Source: Arcobacteraceae bacterium (lineage in GTDB: Bacteria > Campylobacterota > Campylobacteria > Campylobacterales > Arcobacteraceae). Taken from it: a DNA stretch of 64,000 nucleotides. Positions within the stretch are counted from its first letter, which is position 1; every line of letters begins with the position of its first letter. Of this stretch, positions 54,376-62,895 are shown piece by piece. Location: NCBI GenBank assembly GCA_023229945.1, contig JALNYH010000001.1, forward strand, positions 124,001 through 188,000, written 5' to 3'. The notes under the pieces were generated by a model. It was not told where the DNA came from. It was given only the letters and a program-made list of their open reading frames with translations, and made no database searches. The position numbers were made by a program, and so were the translations under genes.

Positions 54376-55476
54376 ATGTTTTACGATGATGAACTCCAAG
54401 CTATCAAAAAAGCCAATAGATTAAGAAATAGAGTAATATTTGATGATAACCTTGTAGATTTGGCATCTAATGATTATTTAGGACTTTCTAAAAATAAAAA
54501 ACTCCTAAAGAAAGCATACCAAACTACCAAAAAAGAACTATATCAAAGCCCAAGAGCATCAATGCTAGTCAATGGTTATAGCAAAATACACAAACTTTTT
54601 GAAGATAAATTAAAAGAACTACACAATTTTGAAGATGCTATTGTTGTAGGTAGTGGGTTTTTGGCAAATATCTCACTTTTCGAAAGTTTGGCTAGAAAAA
54701 AAGATTTGTTTTTAATTGATGAGGAGTATCATGCAAGTGGAATTTTAGCTTCAAAATTAAGTATGGCAAAAGTGCAATTTTTTAGACACAATGATATATC
54801 CCATCTAAAAGAGCTAATATCTACAAATCAAGAATTTAAGAGGATAATTATAGCAATAGAAGGTGTTTACTCGATGAGTGGAGGATTACCTAAAAAAGAG
54901 ATATTTGATATAGCTGATGAATATAATGCAATCTTGATAGTAGATGAAGCTCATAGTAGTGGAGTTTTGGGGGAGAAATTATTAGGTATTTTTGATTATT
55001 ATCAAATAAAACCAAAACCAAATCATATCAAAATGGGAACACTTGGCAAAGCTTATGGAAGTTATGGAGCTTATATTTTAGCTTCAAATGAGATTATATC
55101 TTTTTTGGTAAATCGTGCAAAACCTATCATTTATAGTACAGCACCATCAATATTTGATACAGCATTGGGTTATCATACTTTAGAGTATATCCAAAAAAAA
55201 TCTACTAAATTAAGAAAAAAGATTGATACAAATATAAAGAAACTCAATAAAGTATTTAATCAACAAAATAATTCATTAATATTTACAATACCAGTAAAAA
55301 CAAATAAAAAAGTTTTACAATTACAACAAGAGCTTAAAAATAAAGGTTTTTTAGTAGGTGCTATTCGCCAACCAACAGTGAATCAACCAATATTGAGAAT
55401 AATACCAAATTTAGGAATTAAAAAAAGATTTTTAAAAGATTTTGTAGAAAAATTCACTCACCTAAGTGGTGAGTGA
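54376..55476 (+). CDS. bioF: PLP-dependent acyl-transferase, BioF/Kbl-like
   Basis: The product is 366 residues of the alpha-oxoamine synthase family. The pattern NDYLGLSKNK, SPRASMLVNG, VDEAHSSGVLG and the Schiff-base region TLGKAYGSYGAYI (lysine at TLGK) are all present. The likely product is 8-amino-7-oxononanoate (biotin synthesis), but Kbl (2-amino-3-ketobutyrate ligase) has the same core and cannot be excluded. No other bio genes are near. Its stop lies inside the terminator of the convergent cytochrome gene. Confidence 0.78.
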   Translation: MFYDDELQAIKKANRLRNRVIFDDNLVDLASNDYLGLSKNKKLLKKAYQTTKKELYQSPRASMLVNGYSKIHKLFEDKLKELHNFEDAIVVGSGFLANISLFESLARKKDLFLIDEEYHASGILASKLSMAKVQFFRHNDISHLKELISTNQEFKRIIIAIEGVYSMSGGLPKKEIFDIADEYNAILIVDEAHSSGVLGEKLLGIFDYYQIKPKPNHIKMGTLGKAYGSYGAYILASNEIISFLVNRAKPIIYSTAPSIFDTALGYHTLEYIQKKSTKLRKKIDTNIKKLNKVFNQQNNSLIFTIPVKTNKKVLQLQQELKNKGFLVGAIRQPTVNQPILRIIPNLGIKKRFLKDFVEKFTHLSGE

Positions 55477-55477
55477 A
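55453..55477 (-). terminator. Terminator of cytochrome c gene
   Basis: A ten-base perfect stem (TTCACTCACC and its complement) with a five-base loop is followed on the minus strand by TTTTT, a classic intrinsic terminator, ten bases past the cytochrome stop. It overlaps the last codons and stop of the convergent bioF-like gene. Confidence 0.85.
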
Positions 55478-55486
55478 TTAGAGAGA

Positions 55487-55777
55487 TTACAGTTTGTTTA
55501 TGTAATTAGCAAGTTCTAAAATTTGAGCATCGCTAAGTTTAGCAACTTGACCTTTCATAACACCTTTCATAGGTCCACCATAACTTCCATCTTTATAACC
55601 CTTCATTGCATCTACAAGTTTTTGTACATCCCAACCTTTTACAATTTGTGATTTATTTAATGCAGCTTTTTCTGCATTTGCACCATGACAAGCAACGCAT
55701 GGTTTATAAAGATCTGTTGCACTCGCACTAATAGCTACTACAGAAGCTGCAACAACACTCAAAATTACTTTCTTCAT
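55487..55777 (-). CDS. Periplasmic c553-type cytochrome
   Basis: The product is 96 residues. A signal peptide (about 1-20, ending AISASA) precedes the class I c-type cytochrome fold with heme motif CVACH and a distal Met ligand in GPMKGVM. It is a small periplasmic electron carrier, in Campylobacterota typically linking the bc1 complex to cytochrome oxidase or peroxidases. The AGGAGATAAA ribosome site lies just before the ATG. Confidence 0.93.
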   Translation of the reverse strand: MKKVILSVVAASVVAISASATDLYKPCVACHGANAEKAALNKSQIVKGWDVQKLVDAMKGYKDGSYGGPMKGVMKGQVAKLSDAQILELANYINKL

Positions 55778-55908
55778 TTTATCTCCTTGAAAATTTATTC
55801 AATGACAATTCTATCAAATCTAAGTTTAAATAATGTTGTGTTTTTTAATAAGCTTAAGTTTTTAATAAAATATGTTACAATTTGTCAAAAATTTCTAAAG
55901 GGAATATA

Positions 55909-56118
55909 ATGCCTTACATAAATGTAAAAGTCGCAGGAAGTTTGACTATAGAACAAAAAAGAGAAATTGCCAATGATATATCTGATACAATGCTTAGAGT
56001 TTGTGGCAAACCAAAACCTAGTTGTTATATAGTTTTTGATGAGGTAAGCCGTGAAAATTGGGCAAAAGGTGAAGATATACTAAGTGATGTAGATAAAAAA
56101 ATGGCGGAACAAAAATAA
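55909..56118 (+). CDS. 4-oxalocrotonate tautomerase family enzyme
   Basis: I start it at 55909, where the sequence reads MPYINVKVAG with AAAGGGA in front. An earlier in-frame ATG would hide the catalytic proline. The 69-residue product has the family N-terminal Pro (Pro2 in the precursor), the EQKREIANDI helix and the SCYIVFDEV strand. Such enzymes are oligomeric keto-enol tautomerases whose physiological substrate here is unknown. Confidence 0.88.
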   Translation: MPYINVKVAGSLTIEQKREIANDISDTMLRVCGKPKPSCYIVFDEVSRENWAKGEDILSDVDKKMAEQK

Positions 56119-56124
56119 CTAATT

Positions 56125-56712
56125 ATGATACCAGTTCTTGACATACAAAACCTCTCTTTTGGTTATAATAAATCTAAGCTTATATATAAAGATTTTTCAT
56201 TAACTTTAAATAAAAGTGAGGTAGTATCAATCGTTGGAGTGAGTGGAAGTGGTAAAAGTACACTTTTTGAGTTGATTACTAAAAATTTAAAACCTTTTGG
56301 CGGAAGTATTAAAACACAAAAAATTGCTACCATCTATCAAGACCCCTATACAAGCTTCCATCCAACTTATAGTATAATAGAACAAATAAAAGATGTTGTA
56401 AAAAGTGATGGATTAGACAAGGATATAGATTTCTTTATAGAAAAGCTTGTCATTGATAAGTCTCTTTTATACAAAAAACCAAAAGAACTATCAGGTGGGC
56501 AACTTCAAAGATGCTCAATTTTGAGAGCTTTATTAATGAAACCTGATCTTTTATTGGCAGATGAGCCAACAAGTGCATTGGATAATATCACATCATTAGA
56601 GGTGATGAAACTTTTAGTTTCATTTTTGGATAAATTTGGTATATTACTAATAACACATGACAAAGATTTAGCCTCGTGGTGTAGCGATAAGATTATAGAG
56701 ATAAAAGGGTAG
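56125..56712 (+). CDS. Orphan ABC transporter ATPase, Opp/Dpp-like
   Basis: The product is 195 residues: Walker A GVSGSGKS, Q-loop YQDPYTSFHP (typical of oligopeptide/nickel importers), signature LSGGQLQRCSILRAL, Walker B LLLADEPTSALD and the H-loop ITHD. It ends soon after the H-loop, missing the C-terminal part of DppD/DppF. No permease or binding-protein gene is adjacent. The next gene, hemH, starts four bases after its stop. Confidence 0.88.
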   Translation: MIPVLDIQNLSFGYNKSKLIYKDFSLTLNKSEVVSIVGVSGSGKSTLFELITKNLKPFGGSIKTQKIATIYQDPYTSFHPTYSIIEQIKDVVKSDGLDKDIDFFIEKLVIDKSLLYKKPKELSGGQLQRCSILRALLMKPDLLLADEPTSALDNITSLEVMKLLVSFLDKFGILLITHDKDLASWCSDKIIEIKG

Positions 56713-56715
56713 GAT

Positions 56716-57654
56716 ATGGAAAAAGCTTTAGTTTTATTAAATATGGGTGGACCTAGAAATAAAGAAGAATTTGAAATGTTTTTACGAAATATGTTCAATG
56801 ACCCAAATATACTAACTATTAAAAACAATTTTTTAAGATCATTACTAGCTGCATTGATAGTTCTTAGTAGAAAAAACTCCGCATGGGAGAATTATCTAGC
56901 AATAGGTGGAAGCTCACCAATCAATCACTTAACAGAAAAATTAATAGAAAAATTAACTCATAGACTGGAAGTATTTCATATTACATGGGCTATGAGATAT
57001 ACACCACCTTTTGCATCTCAGGTTGTAAAAGAACTTGAAGAAAAAGGGATAAAAGAGGTTGTTTTACTTCCTTTGTATCCACAATATTCTACAACTACGA
57101 CAAAATCAAGTGTAGAAGATTTTATAGAAGCAAGTGGTGATAAATTTGATATTAAAGTAATAGAACCTTTTTATGATAAAGAGATTTTCAATGTTTGCGT
57201 TGTATATAGCATTAGAGATACACTTTTACTAGATAAAAGTGAAGAATATAATCTAATCTTTTCAGCTCATGGGCTACCACAAAAAATAGTAGATAATGGT
57301 GACCCTTATGAGAAGCAAATGAAAAAACATGTAAGATTGTTAACTGCAATGTTCGCATATAATGATATTAGATTCAAATCCATATCTTTAGCTTATCAAT
57401 CAAAGGTAGGTTTTATGAAATGGCTTACGCCATCATTAGGAAAGAAATTAAAAGAGTTCAAAGGGCAAAAAGTATTGATTTACCCTATCAGTTTTACTAT
57501 AGATAATAGTGAAACAATCTTTGAATTAGGGATTGAATACAAAGAGATTGCACATAAAATAGGTATAGAGGAATATAAGGTTTGCCATTGTCCAAATGAT
57601 ACAAATAGATTTTGTGAAGTTATAGAGGAGCTAGTAAAAGGTTATGTTGAATAA
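56716..57654 (+). CDS. hemH: Ferrochelatase (HemH)
   Basis: The product is 312 residues. It inserts Fe(II) into protoporphyrin IX, the last step of protoheme synthesis. Visible motifs are LLNMGGPRNKEEF, AMRYTPPF, the metal-site histidine in IFSAHGLPQKIV and the segment YPISFTIDNSETIFELGIEY. The ribosome site GGATATGG lies in front. It is tightly packed after the ABC ATPase and overlaps the AmrA gene by 11 bases. Heme supply fits the cytochrome and CxxCH receptor in the window. Confidence 0.95.
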   Translation: MEKALVLLNMGGPRNKEEFEMFLRNMFNDPNILTIKNNFLRSLLAALIVLSRKNSAWENYLAIGGSSPINHLTEKLIEKLTHRLEVFHITWAMRYTPPFASQVVKELEEKGIKEVVLLPLYPQYSTTTTKSSVEDFIEASGDKFDIKVIEPFYDKEIFNVCVVYSIRDTLLLDKSEEYNLIFSAHGLPQKIVDNGDPYEKQMKKHVRLLTAMFAYNDIRFKSISLAYQSKVGFMKWLTPSLGKKLKEFKGQKVLIYPISFTIDNSETIFELGIEYKEIAHKIGIEEYKVCHCPNDTNRFCEVIEELVKGYVE

Positions 57655-58192
57655 GATTTTATTAAATATTGCCAATCAGGCAATAAATGACTATTTTGAT
57701 GGAAGAGATAGTATCGATATAAATAAATTGCTAGTTAATTATCCTCATCTTCAAAACCCAACTGCTACATTTGTAACACTTACAATCAATGGTAATTTAA
57801 GAGGTTGTATAGGCTCACTAATAGCTCACAGAACCCTAATAGATGACATTATACACAATGCCAAATCAGCAGCCTTTGGTGACCCAAGATTTAGACCACT
57901 TACAAAAGAAGAATTTAAAAATACTAAAATTGAGATTTCATTATTGACTACACCTCAACCTATAGAATATACTAATATCGCTGATTTGAAGTCAAAAGTT
58001 GCAAAAGGGATAGATGGAATCATCCTGAAAAGTGGCTACAACCAAGCTACATTTTTACCTCAAGTTTGGGAAAGCCTCCCAAATTTTGAAGATTTTTTTC
58101 AAGCATTATGTCAAAAAGCAGGACTTAGTGGTAATTGCTTAAACAATAAACCACAAATTTTCAAATATAATGTGGAGAAAATCAGTCAATAA
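57644..58192 (+). CDS. amrA: AMMECR1-domain protein (AmrA)
   Basis: The product is 182 residues of the AMMECR1 family, with the invariant LRGCIGS (LRGCIG core) and NAKSAAFGDPRFRPLT, plus KVAKGIDGIILKSGYNQATFLPQVWE. AmrA is commonly encoded next to AmrB and a radical SAM activator (AmrS), but those partners are not here. The biochemical role is unknown. The start overlaps hemH by 11 bases. Confidence 0.9.
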   Translation: MLNKILLNIANQAINDYFDGRDSIDINKLLVNYPHLQNPTATFVTLTINGNLRGCIGSLIAHRTLIDDIIHNAKSAAFGDPRFRPLTKEEFKNTKIEISLLTTPQPIEYTNIADLKSKVAKGIDGIILKSGYNQATFLPQVWESLPNFEDFFQALCQKAGLSGNCLNNKPQIFKYNVEKISQ

Positions 58193-58237
58193 TAAAAAGT
58201 GCCAAAGGTACACAATAGTTATTCAATATTAACTTTT

Positions 58238-59542
58238 TTATTTACCCCTTAACTGATAAGTTATATCACCAGCACCAAAGCCACAAATAATACCATTTGT
58301 AAGAGATGCTATAAGTGTATCATTATTATAAATTTCTACTTTGCAATTATCAGATTTTATATGAGTTGCAAATAAAGGATTATAAAAAGCAAACTCTTTT
58401 TCAAAATCAATTTCTTGAGTTTCTTCACCAGCACTATAAACTGGTAAAATAATAAGTGTATCTATACCATTAAAACATCTTTTAAAATGTTCTAAATTAT
58501 TTATAGTTCTACTATATTTATGTGGTTGCCATATGGCAATAGATTCTTTTATTCCACTAAGTTCTTTATATAAGTTTACAGATTTGATAGTAGCTTCTAC
58601 TTCTGTTGGATGGTGAGCATAATCATCTATTAGTATAAAATGGTCACACTTTTGAAGTACATCGAATCTTTTTTTGATACCTTTATATTTTTTTATATTT
58701 TCTTTTATTTTTGGTAGGCTCATTTCATTAAGTGCTGCTAATATCGCTAAAGAAGCATCAAGTGCTATATGAAATCCAAATCCATAAACTTCAAATTCAC
58801 CCAAATCTTTGAGTTCAAATCTTGTATAAGGCTCGTCTTTTTTGAGACCAAATGTAATATTTTTAATATCTTTTGATGGATAAAGTCTTATGGCATCAAG
58901 CTCGTCCAATGTAGCCATAAATTCATCTTCAGCATTAATTACTCTTATTTTACTAAGTTTCAAAAAACTTTCATATGCTCCATAAAACTTATCTAAATCA
59001 TATCCATAATGCTCCATATGTTCAGGCTCAGCATTTGTTACTATTGCACAATAAGGATTTGAGTTTAGGAAGCTTCCATCACTCTCATCAGCTTCAAAAC
59101 TAACTATTTTTTCATCTACAAAACGAAAATTTGAATCAAACTCTTTTGATTCTGCACCTATCAAAGCTGTATTTTGTAATATAGCCGTAAGTATAGCAGT
59201 AGTTGTACTTTTCCCATGAGCTCCTGCAACACAATAGTTCTTACTTTCACTAAGAATAAGGGGCAAAGCATCTTTTCGAGATACAATTTTTAGGTCTTTT
59301 TCTCTAGCCATTTGAAGCTCACAGTTGTTTTGTTTTACCGCAGCACTATATATTACCAAATCTTGATTTTCTATACAATCTTGATGATGTGGAGTGATTA
59401 CCTTGATTCCTTCAGCTTGTAGTTTGTTTGTAAGATGAGATTCTTTTATATCACTACCACTGATACTATGACCACTAAAATTCAAGAATCTAGCAATCGC
59501 ACTTAGTCCTATACCACCAATTCCAATAAAATGTACTTTCAA
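58238..59542 (-). CDS. murC: UDP-N-acetylmuramate--L-alanine ligase (MurC)
   Basis: The product is 434 residues. It adds L-alanine to UDP-MurNAc with ATP. Mur ligase signatures are HFIGIGGIGLSAIARFL, the P-loop AGAHGKSTTTAIL, EADESDGSFL, a LIDDYAHHPTEV segment and the C-terminal GAGDI. It directly follows the hypothetical gene at 59543 with no gap, so the two are co-expressed. Confidence 0.96.
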   Translation of the reverse strand: MKVHFIGIGGIGLSAIARFLNFSGHSISGSDIKESHLTNKLQAEGIKVITPHHQDCIENQDLVIYSAAVKQNNCELQMAREKDLKIVSRKDALPLILSESKNYCVAGAHGKSTTTAILTAILQNTALIGAESKEFDSNFRFVDEKIVSFEADESDGSFLNSNPYCAIVTNAEPEHMEHYGYDLDKFYGAYESFLKLSKIRVINAEDEFMATLDELDAIRLYPSKDIKNITFGLKKDEPYTRFELKDLGEFEVYGFGFHIALDASLAILAALNEMSLPKIKENIKKYKGIKKRFDVLQKCDHFILIDDYAHHPTEVEATIKSVNLYKELSGIKESIAIWQPHKYSRTINNLEHFKRCFNGIDTLIILPVYSAGEETQEIDFEKEFAFYNPLFATHIKSDNCKVEIYNNDTLIASLTNGIICGFGAGDITYQLRGK

Positions 59543-60121
59543 TTATTTCTCCACTAAGTTAGCTAGTTCATTGTTGATTTCATCTATTATTTGCTGATTT
59601 GTAGCTAAATATTTAGTTATATCAAAATTAAAATTCGTTATAAAGTAACCATATTTTTCATCTTCATTTTGCTTATCATTTGCAAGTATTGTATAAAAAT
59701 CATCTAATGATGTATTTTTATGAGCATGAATTATATGAACCATCAATGAATTGTGTAGAATCTCATCTTGTAGAAGACTTAGTAAAATAAAAAGTAACTC
59801 TTTTGCACCTTTTGTGTTTTGGTTGCTCCATTGTTCTATAGCATACTCATACAATGCCCTTGCAGAATAAAAATCTTCACTATTTAAATCCAAAGGTGTA
59901 CCATTAAAAAGATTTTGTTCTATTTTAGTAAAAGCTATTTGCAAAATTTCTTCATATAAAGAATCTATTTTTTTACTATCTAAATCCAATATAAATGTAG
60001 AATCAAGAACTTCATATAATTCTTTTAAATTCTTGTTTTTTAAAGCATTTTCTTCTTTTTCAGCCAAAAACTTTAAAAATTCTGGATTGGTTCTTGCTTC
60101 GTGTAATTCGTTTGCTTCCAT
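59543..60121 (-). CDS. Hypothetical protein upstream of murC
   Basis: I start it at 60121 (MEANELHEAR) with AAGGAA in front. An in-frame ATG 69 bases upstream lies in the repeat region and reads through it. The product is 192 residues, helical and acidic, of cytoplasmic character. I recognise no family. Its stop abuts the murC start, so it is a likely operon member. Confidence 0.62.
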   Translation of the reverse strand: MEANELHEARTNPEFLKFLAEKEENALKNKNLKELYEVLDSTFILDLDSKKIDSLYEEILQIAFTKIEQNLFNGTPLDLNSEDFYSARALYEYAIEQWSNQNTKGAKELLFILLSLLQDEILHNSLMVHIIHAHKNTSLDDFYTILANDKQNEDEKYGYFITNFNFDITKYLATNQQIIDEINNELANLVEK

Positions 60122-60136
60122 TTTTGTTCCTTTTTT

Positions 60137-60216
60137 GTGAGTAGTAAATAGTGAGTCGTGAGTTGTGGTGATGAATCTAATCTCTACCACCTACAACCTA
60201 CCATCTACAAACTAAA
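60137..60216. repeat. Heptamer-like repeat region with inverted arms
   Basis: Units such as GTGAGTA, GTAAATA, GTGAGTC, GTGAGTT on the left and CTACCAC, CTACAAC, CTACCAT, CTACAAA on the right are degenerate seven-base repeats with partial mutual complementarity. They fill the gap between the hypothetical gene and dapC-like gene and run into the dapC-like stop at 60205. Confidence 0.55.
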
Positions 60217-61344
60217 ATCTAATCTAAAATCCGCTATTCTTGATAACACTTCTCTAGTTTTTTTCGCATCTTCAACAAGTGCAATTCTTACATACCCTTT
60301 GCCTATCCCATTTCGCCCAAGAAAACTCCCAGGTAAAACTTTGACATTTTTTTGCCTATAAAGCTCTTTGGTAAACTCCAACTCATCGCCAACTTCAAGC
60401 CAAATATAAAAAGTTGCTTTTGGCATATCAATTCCCAAAATCTCACGAGCTATCAAAAAGTTTTCTTTATATGTATCTTGGAAATATTTTACATGTTCCA
60501 TATCATTCCAAGCCACACTTGAAGCTTCTTGTATAGGAAGAGGTACAGCACATCCTATATATGTACGATATTGCATATACCCTTTTAGTATCTCTTCATC
60601 ACCACACACAAACCCACTTCTAAGCCCTGGTGCTGAGCTTCTTTTGGATATAGAATTTAGTGCTATGATATTTTTAAAAGATGGATTACCAGCTTTTATA
60701 GAAGCGTTTAATATACTCACAGGTTTGTTTTCTTCATCAAAATAAAGCTCACTATAACACTCATCATTTATCAAAACAAAATCAAATTCCAATGCTTTTT
60801 TGACCCAAATTACTAGCTCATCAAGTTCAAGAGTTGCGGAAGTTGGGTTATTTGGAAAGTTTAATATTACCAAATCACATTTTTTTAGCACTTCATCATT
60901 AATTTGTGGTTTGAAATCGTTTTGTGCAGTCAAATCAAGATGATACACCTTAGCCCTACTTGCAATTGCAGCACCTTCGTATATCTGATAAAACGGATTA
61001 GTATATGCCATCACAGGCTCAGATTTATCAAAAAGGAGGTATTGAGGCATATTAAAAAGCACCTCTCTAGTCCCAAATGTTGGAATAAGTTGTGATTTAT
61101 TAAGTTCGACACCAAATCTTTTTTGATTAAACTCAATCATCGCACTTTTTAAATAATCCTCACCAGCACTTTTTGGATATTTATTTAATAAACTAGTACT
61201 ATTTTTCAAAGCTTCTTGAATAAAAAAAGGTGTATCAAACTGAGGCTCCCCAATAGTCAAACTACTAGGAGTATAATCGCTATTTGGCACAATTCCTTCC
61301 AATAACTCTGTCAATTTCTCAAATGGATACTTCTCAAATTTCAT
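60205..61344 (-). CDS. dapC: PLP aminotransferase, DapC-like
   Basis: The product is 379 residues, class I/II aminotransferase fold. Signatures are NFPNNPTSATLELDEL, INDECYSELYFDE and the Schiff-base lysine region SISKRSSAPGLRSGF. In Campylobacterota this type is annotated as succinyldiaminopimelate transaminase (DapC) in lysine/peptidoglycan synthesis, and its place near murC supports that. The substrate is not proven by sequence. AAGGAT precedes the ATG. Confidence 0.75.
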   Translation of the reverse strand: MKFEKYPFEKLTELLEGIVPNSDYTPSSLTIGEPQFDTPFFIQEALKNSTSLLNKYPKSAGEDYLKSAMIEFNQKRFGVELNKSQLIPTFGTREVLFNMPQYLLFDKSEPVMAYTNPFYQIYEGAAIASRAKVYHLDLTAQNDFKPQINDEVLKKCDLVILNFPNNPTSATLELDELVIWVKKALEFDFVLINDECYSELYFDEENKPVSILNASIKAGNPSFKNIIALNSISKRSSAPGLRSGFVCGDEEILKGYMQYRTYIGCAVPLPIQEASSVAWNDMEHVKYFQDTYKENFLIAREILGIDMPKATFYIWLEVGDELEFTKELYRQKNVKVLPGSFLGRNGIGKGYVRIALVEDAKKTREVLSRIADFRLDFSL

Positions 61345-61380
61345 CTAAAATCCTTTATTCTTCATACATTTTTCTTATTC

Positions 61381-61424
61381 TCTCAATCTCAGCACCTAAG
61401 AACTCAGCACCTCAGTACCTACTC
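61381..61424. repeat. CTCAGCACC-type short repeat
   Basis: Seven- to eight-base units (CTCAGCA, CCTAAGAA, CTCAGCA, CCTCAGTA, CCTACTC) fill the gap between the dapC-like and TrkA-like genes. The same words occur in the hairpin at 29112-29192, 32 kb away. Confidence 0.55.
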
Positions 61425-62858
61425 TTCTATGATCGGTATCAACAACTGATTTATATTAGTTAATTCATAAGCAATAATATCACTATCGGTAGAAAATATT
61501 TTTAGCCAACGATTCTTTAACATATTTTTTTTCAAAGGTAAAATTTGTAAAGCATCGTTATATGATTTAAGCTCTCTAATTGGGTTTTTACCATTTGAGA
61601 CGATTTTGACTTCTTTTGAAAATATTTTTGATAGATTCTCAAAATGTTTTAGTAACTCACTTCTATTGCTTACACTACTATGACCTCCACCCATAGGGTC
61701 ATAATCAAATACATTAATATCAAGTTTCAGTTGATTTGATATATCCATAATTACAGGGGAAATTTGCTCGTAGCTTTTTACATCATTCAAAAATATGACA
61801 CTTTTTTTAGCAAGACTTAGATTTGAAGTAGCAAGTTTCAAAATAGGTATTCTAAGGGCAAAAATATCTACAATTGCTTCTTTAAATTTCATTAGAGTAG
61901 AAGTAAGTATCATCATTCCAATATTGTATTTTTTGATATCATTTTTGATAATATTTTTAAATCCTAAATTATAATAGTCCACTTCAACAATAACATTATC
62001 AAATTCTAAAGCCATATTTTTGATTTTGTTGATAAGTTCTAGTGTTGTAGGGCGAGCTATTTTTATAATAAATTTTTTGTTGTTTAATCTTTTATGAAGT
62101 ATCAAAGATTCATTGACTGCATCTTTGATTTCATCTTCTTCTTGTATATACATATCAATAAATAAAAATATATTTTGACCAAAAGGCATAGGGAACATAC
62201 CATCATTTTTTGAAATAGCACTATAAACTTGCATTAAAACTTGAGGTTTTCCAATAACTAAAATAATATCTTCTGGCTTTAAAATAAGTGATGGTCGGAT
62301 AGGAATCATTTTTTGATTTCTATAAAGTCCAAATATTTTCCACTCAATTTGCTCAATACTACCAATATATCTATAAGCAAAACTACTTCCAAATGGGATT
62401 TTTATTTCCATAATCTCACCAGCTCTTAAACCAATATTTTGAGCAACTATAGGAATATTTGGTAATCTCTCAACCAATCCATTAGCAGAAATTTGAGTAC
62501 TATCATATTTATAAATATGTCCATCATCTTGGCAGTCAAGACCCCAAGGGTCATACACTATAATTTCAAGATTATATTTTATATGTCTGATATTCTTAAT
62601 TGTATATATGGTATCGTCTTTGCTATCAAGTACAATTAAAACTTCGCTTGGAAATATTTTTTGTAAAAGAGTTTCTAGCTTAAAAAGCGATGTTGAATCA
62701 AATTCATAAAATCTAAAATTCACAGGGTAATCATCATCAAGTAAAGATTTGTCAGTATATACTATATCATATAAGTTATCAAGGGTATTAGCTTGCACCA
62801 TTCTTTCTAATAGTTTTTTCGCTACAATACCATCAAGTATTACTAAAATTTGTTTCAA
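61419..62858 (-). CDS. TrkA-like NAD-binding potassium-channel related protein
   Basis: The product is 479 residues. The N-terminal half resembles an RCK/TrkA-N Rossmann fold (MKQILVILDGIVAKKLLERM, VLIVLDSKDDTIYTI), followed by a TrkA-C-like domain (GEIMEIKIPFGSSFAYR, LKPEDIILVIGKP). The C-terminal half is a second domain (LINKIKNMALEFDNVIVEVD) of unclear function. Proteins of this build (COG3400 type) are common in Campylobacterota and lack the channel helices. A role in K+ uptake control is inferred. Confidence 0.75.
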   Translation of the reverse strand: MKQILVILDGIVAKKLLERMVQANTLDNLYDIVYTDKSLLDDDYPVNFRFYEFDSTSLFKLETLLQKIFPSEVLIVLDSKDDTIYTIKNIRHIKYNLEIIVYDPWGLDCQDDGHIYKYDSTQISANGLVERLPNIPIVAQNIGLRAGEIMEIKIPFGSSFAYRYIGSIEQIEWKIFGLYRNQKMIPIRPSLILKPEDIILVIGKPQVLMQVYSAISKNDGMFPMPFGQNIFLFIDMYIQEEDEIKDAVNESLILHKRLNNKKFIIKIARPTTLELINKIKNMALEFDNVIVEVDYYNLGFKNIIKNDIKKYNIGMMILTSTLMKFKEAIVDIFALRIPILKLATSNLSLAKKSVIFLNDVKSYEQISPVIMDISNQLKLDINVFDYDPMGGGHSSVSNRSELLKHFENLSKIFSKEVKIVSNGKNPIRELKSYNDALQILPLKKNMLKNRWLKIFSTDSDIIAYELTNINQLLIPIIEE

Positions 62859-62895
62859 ATATTCACCTCAATTTTAAAAAGGATATTATACCCAA

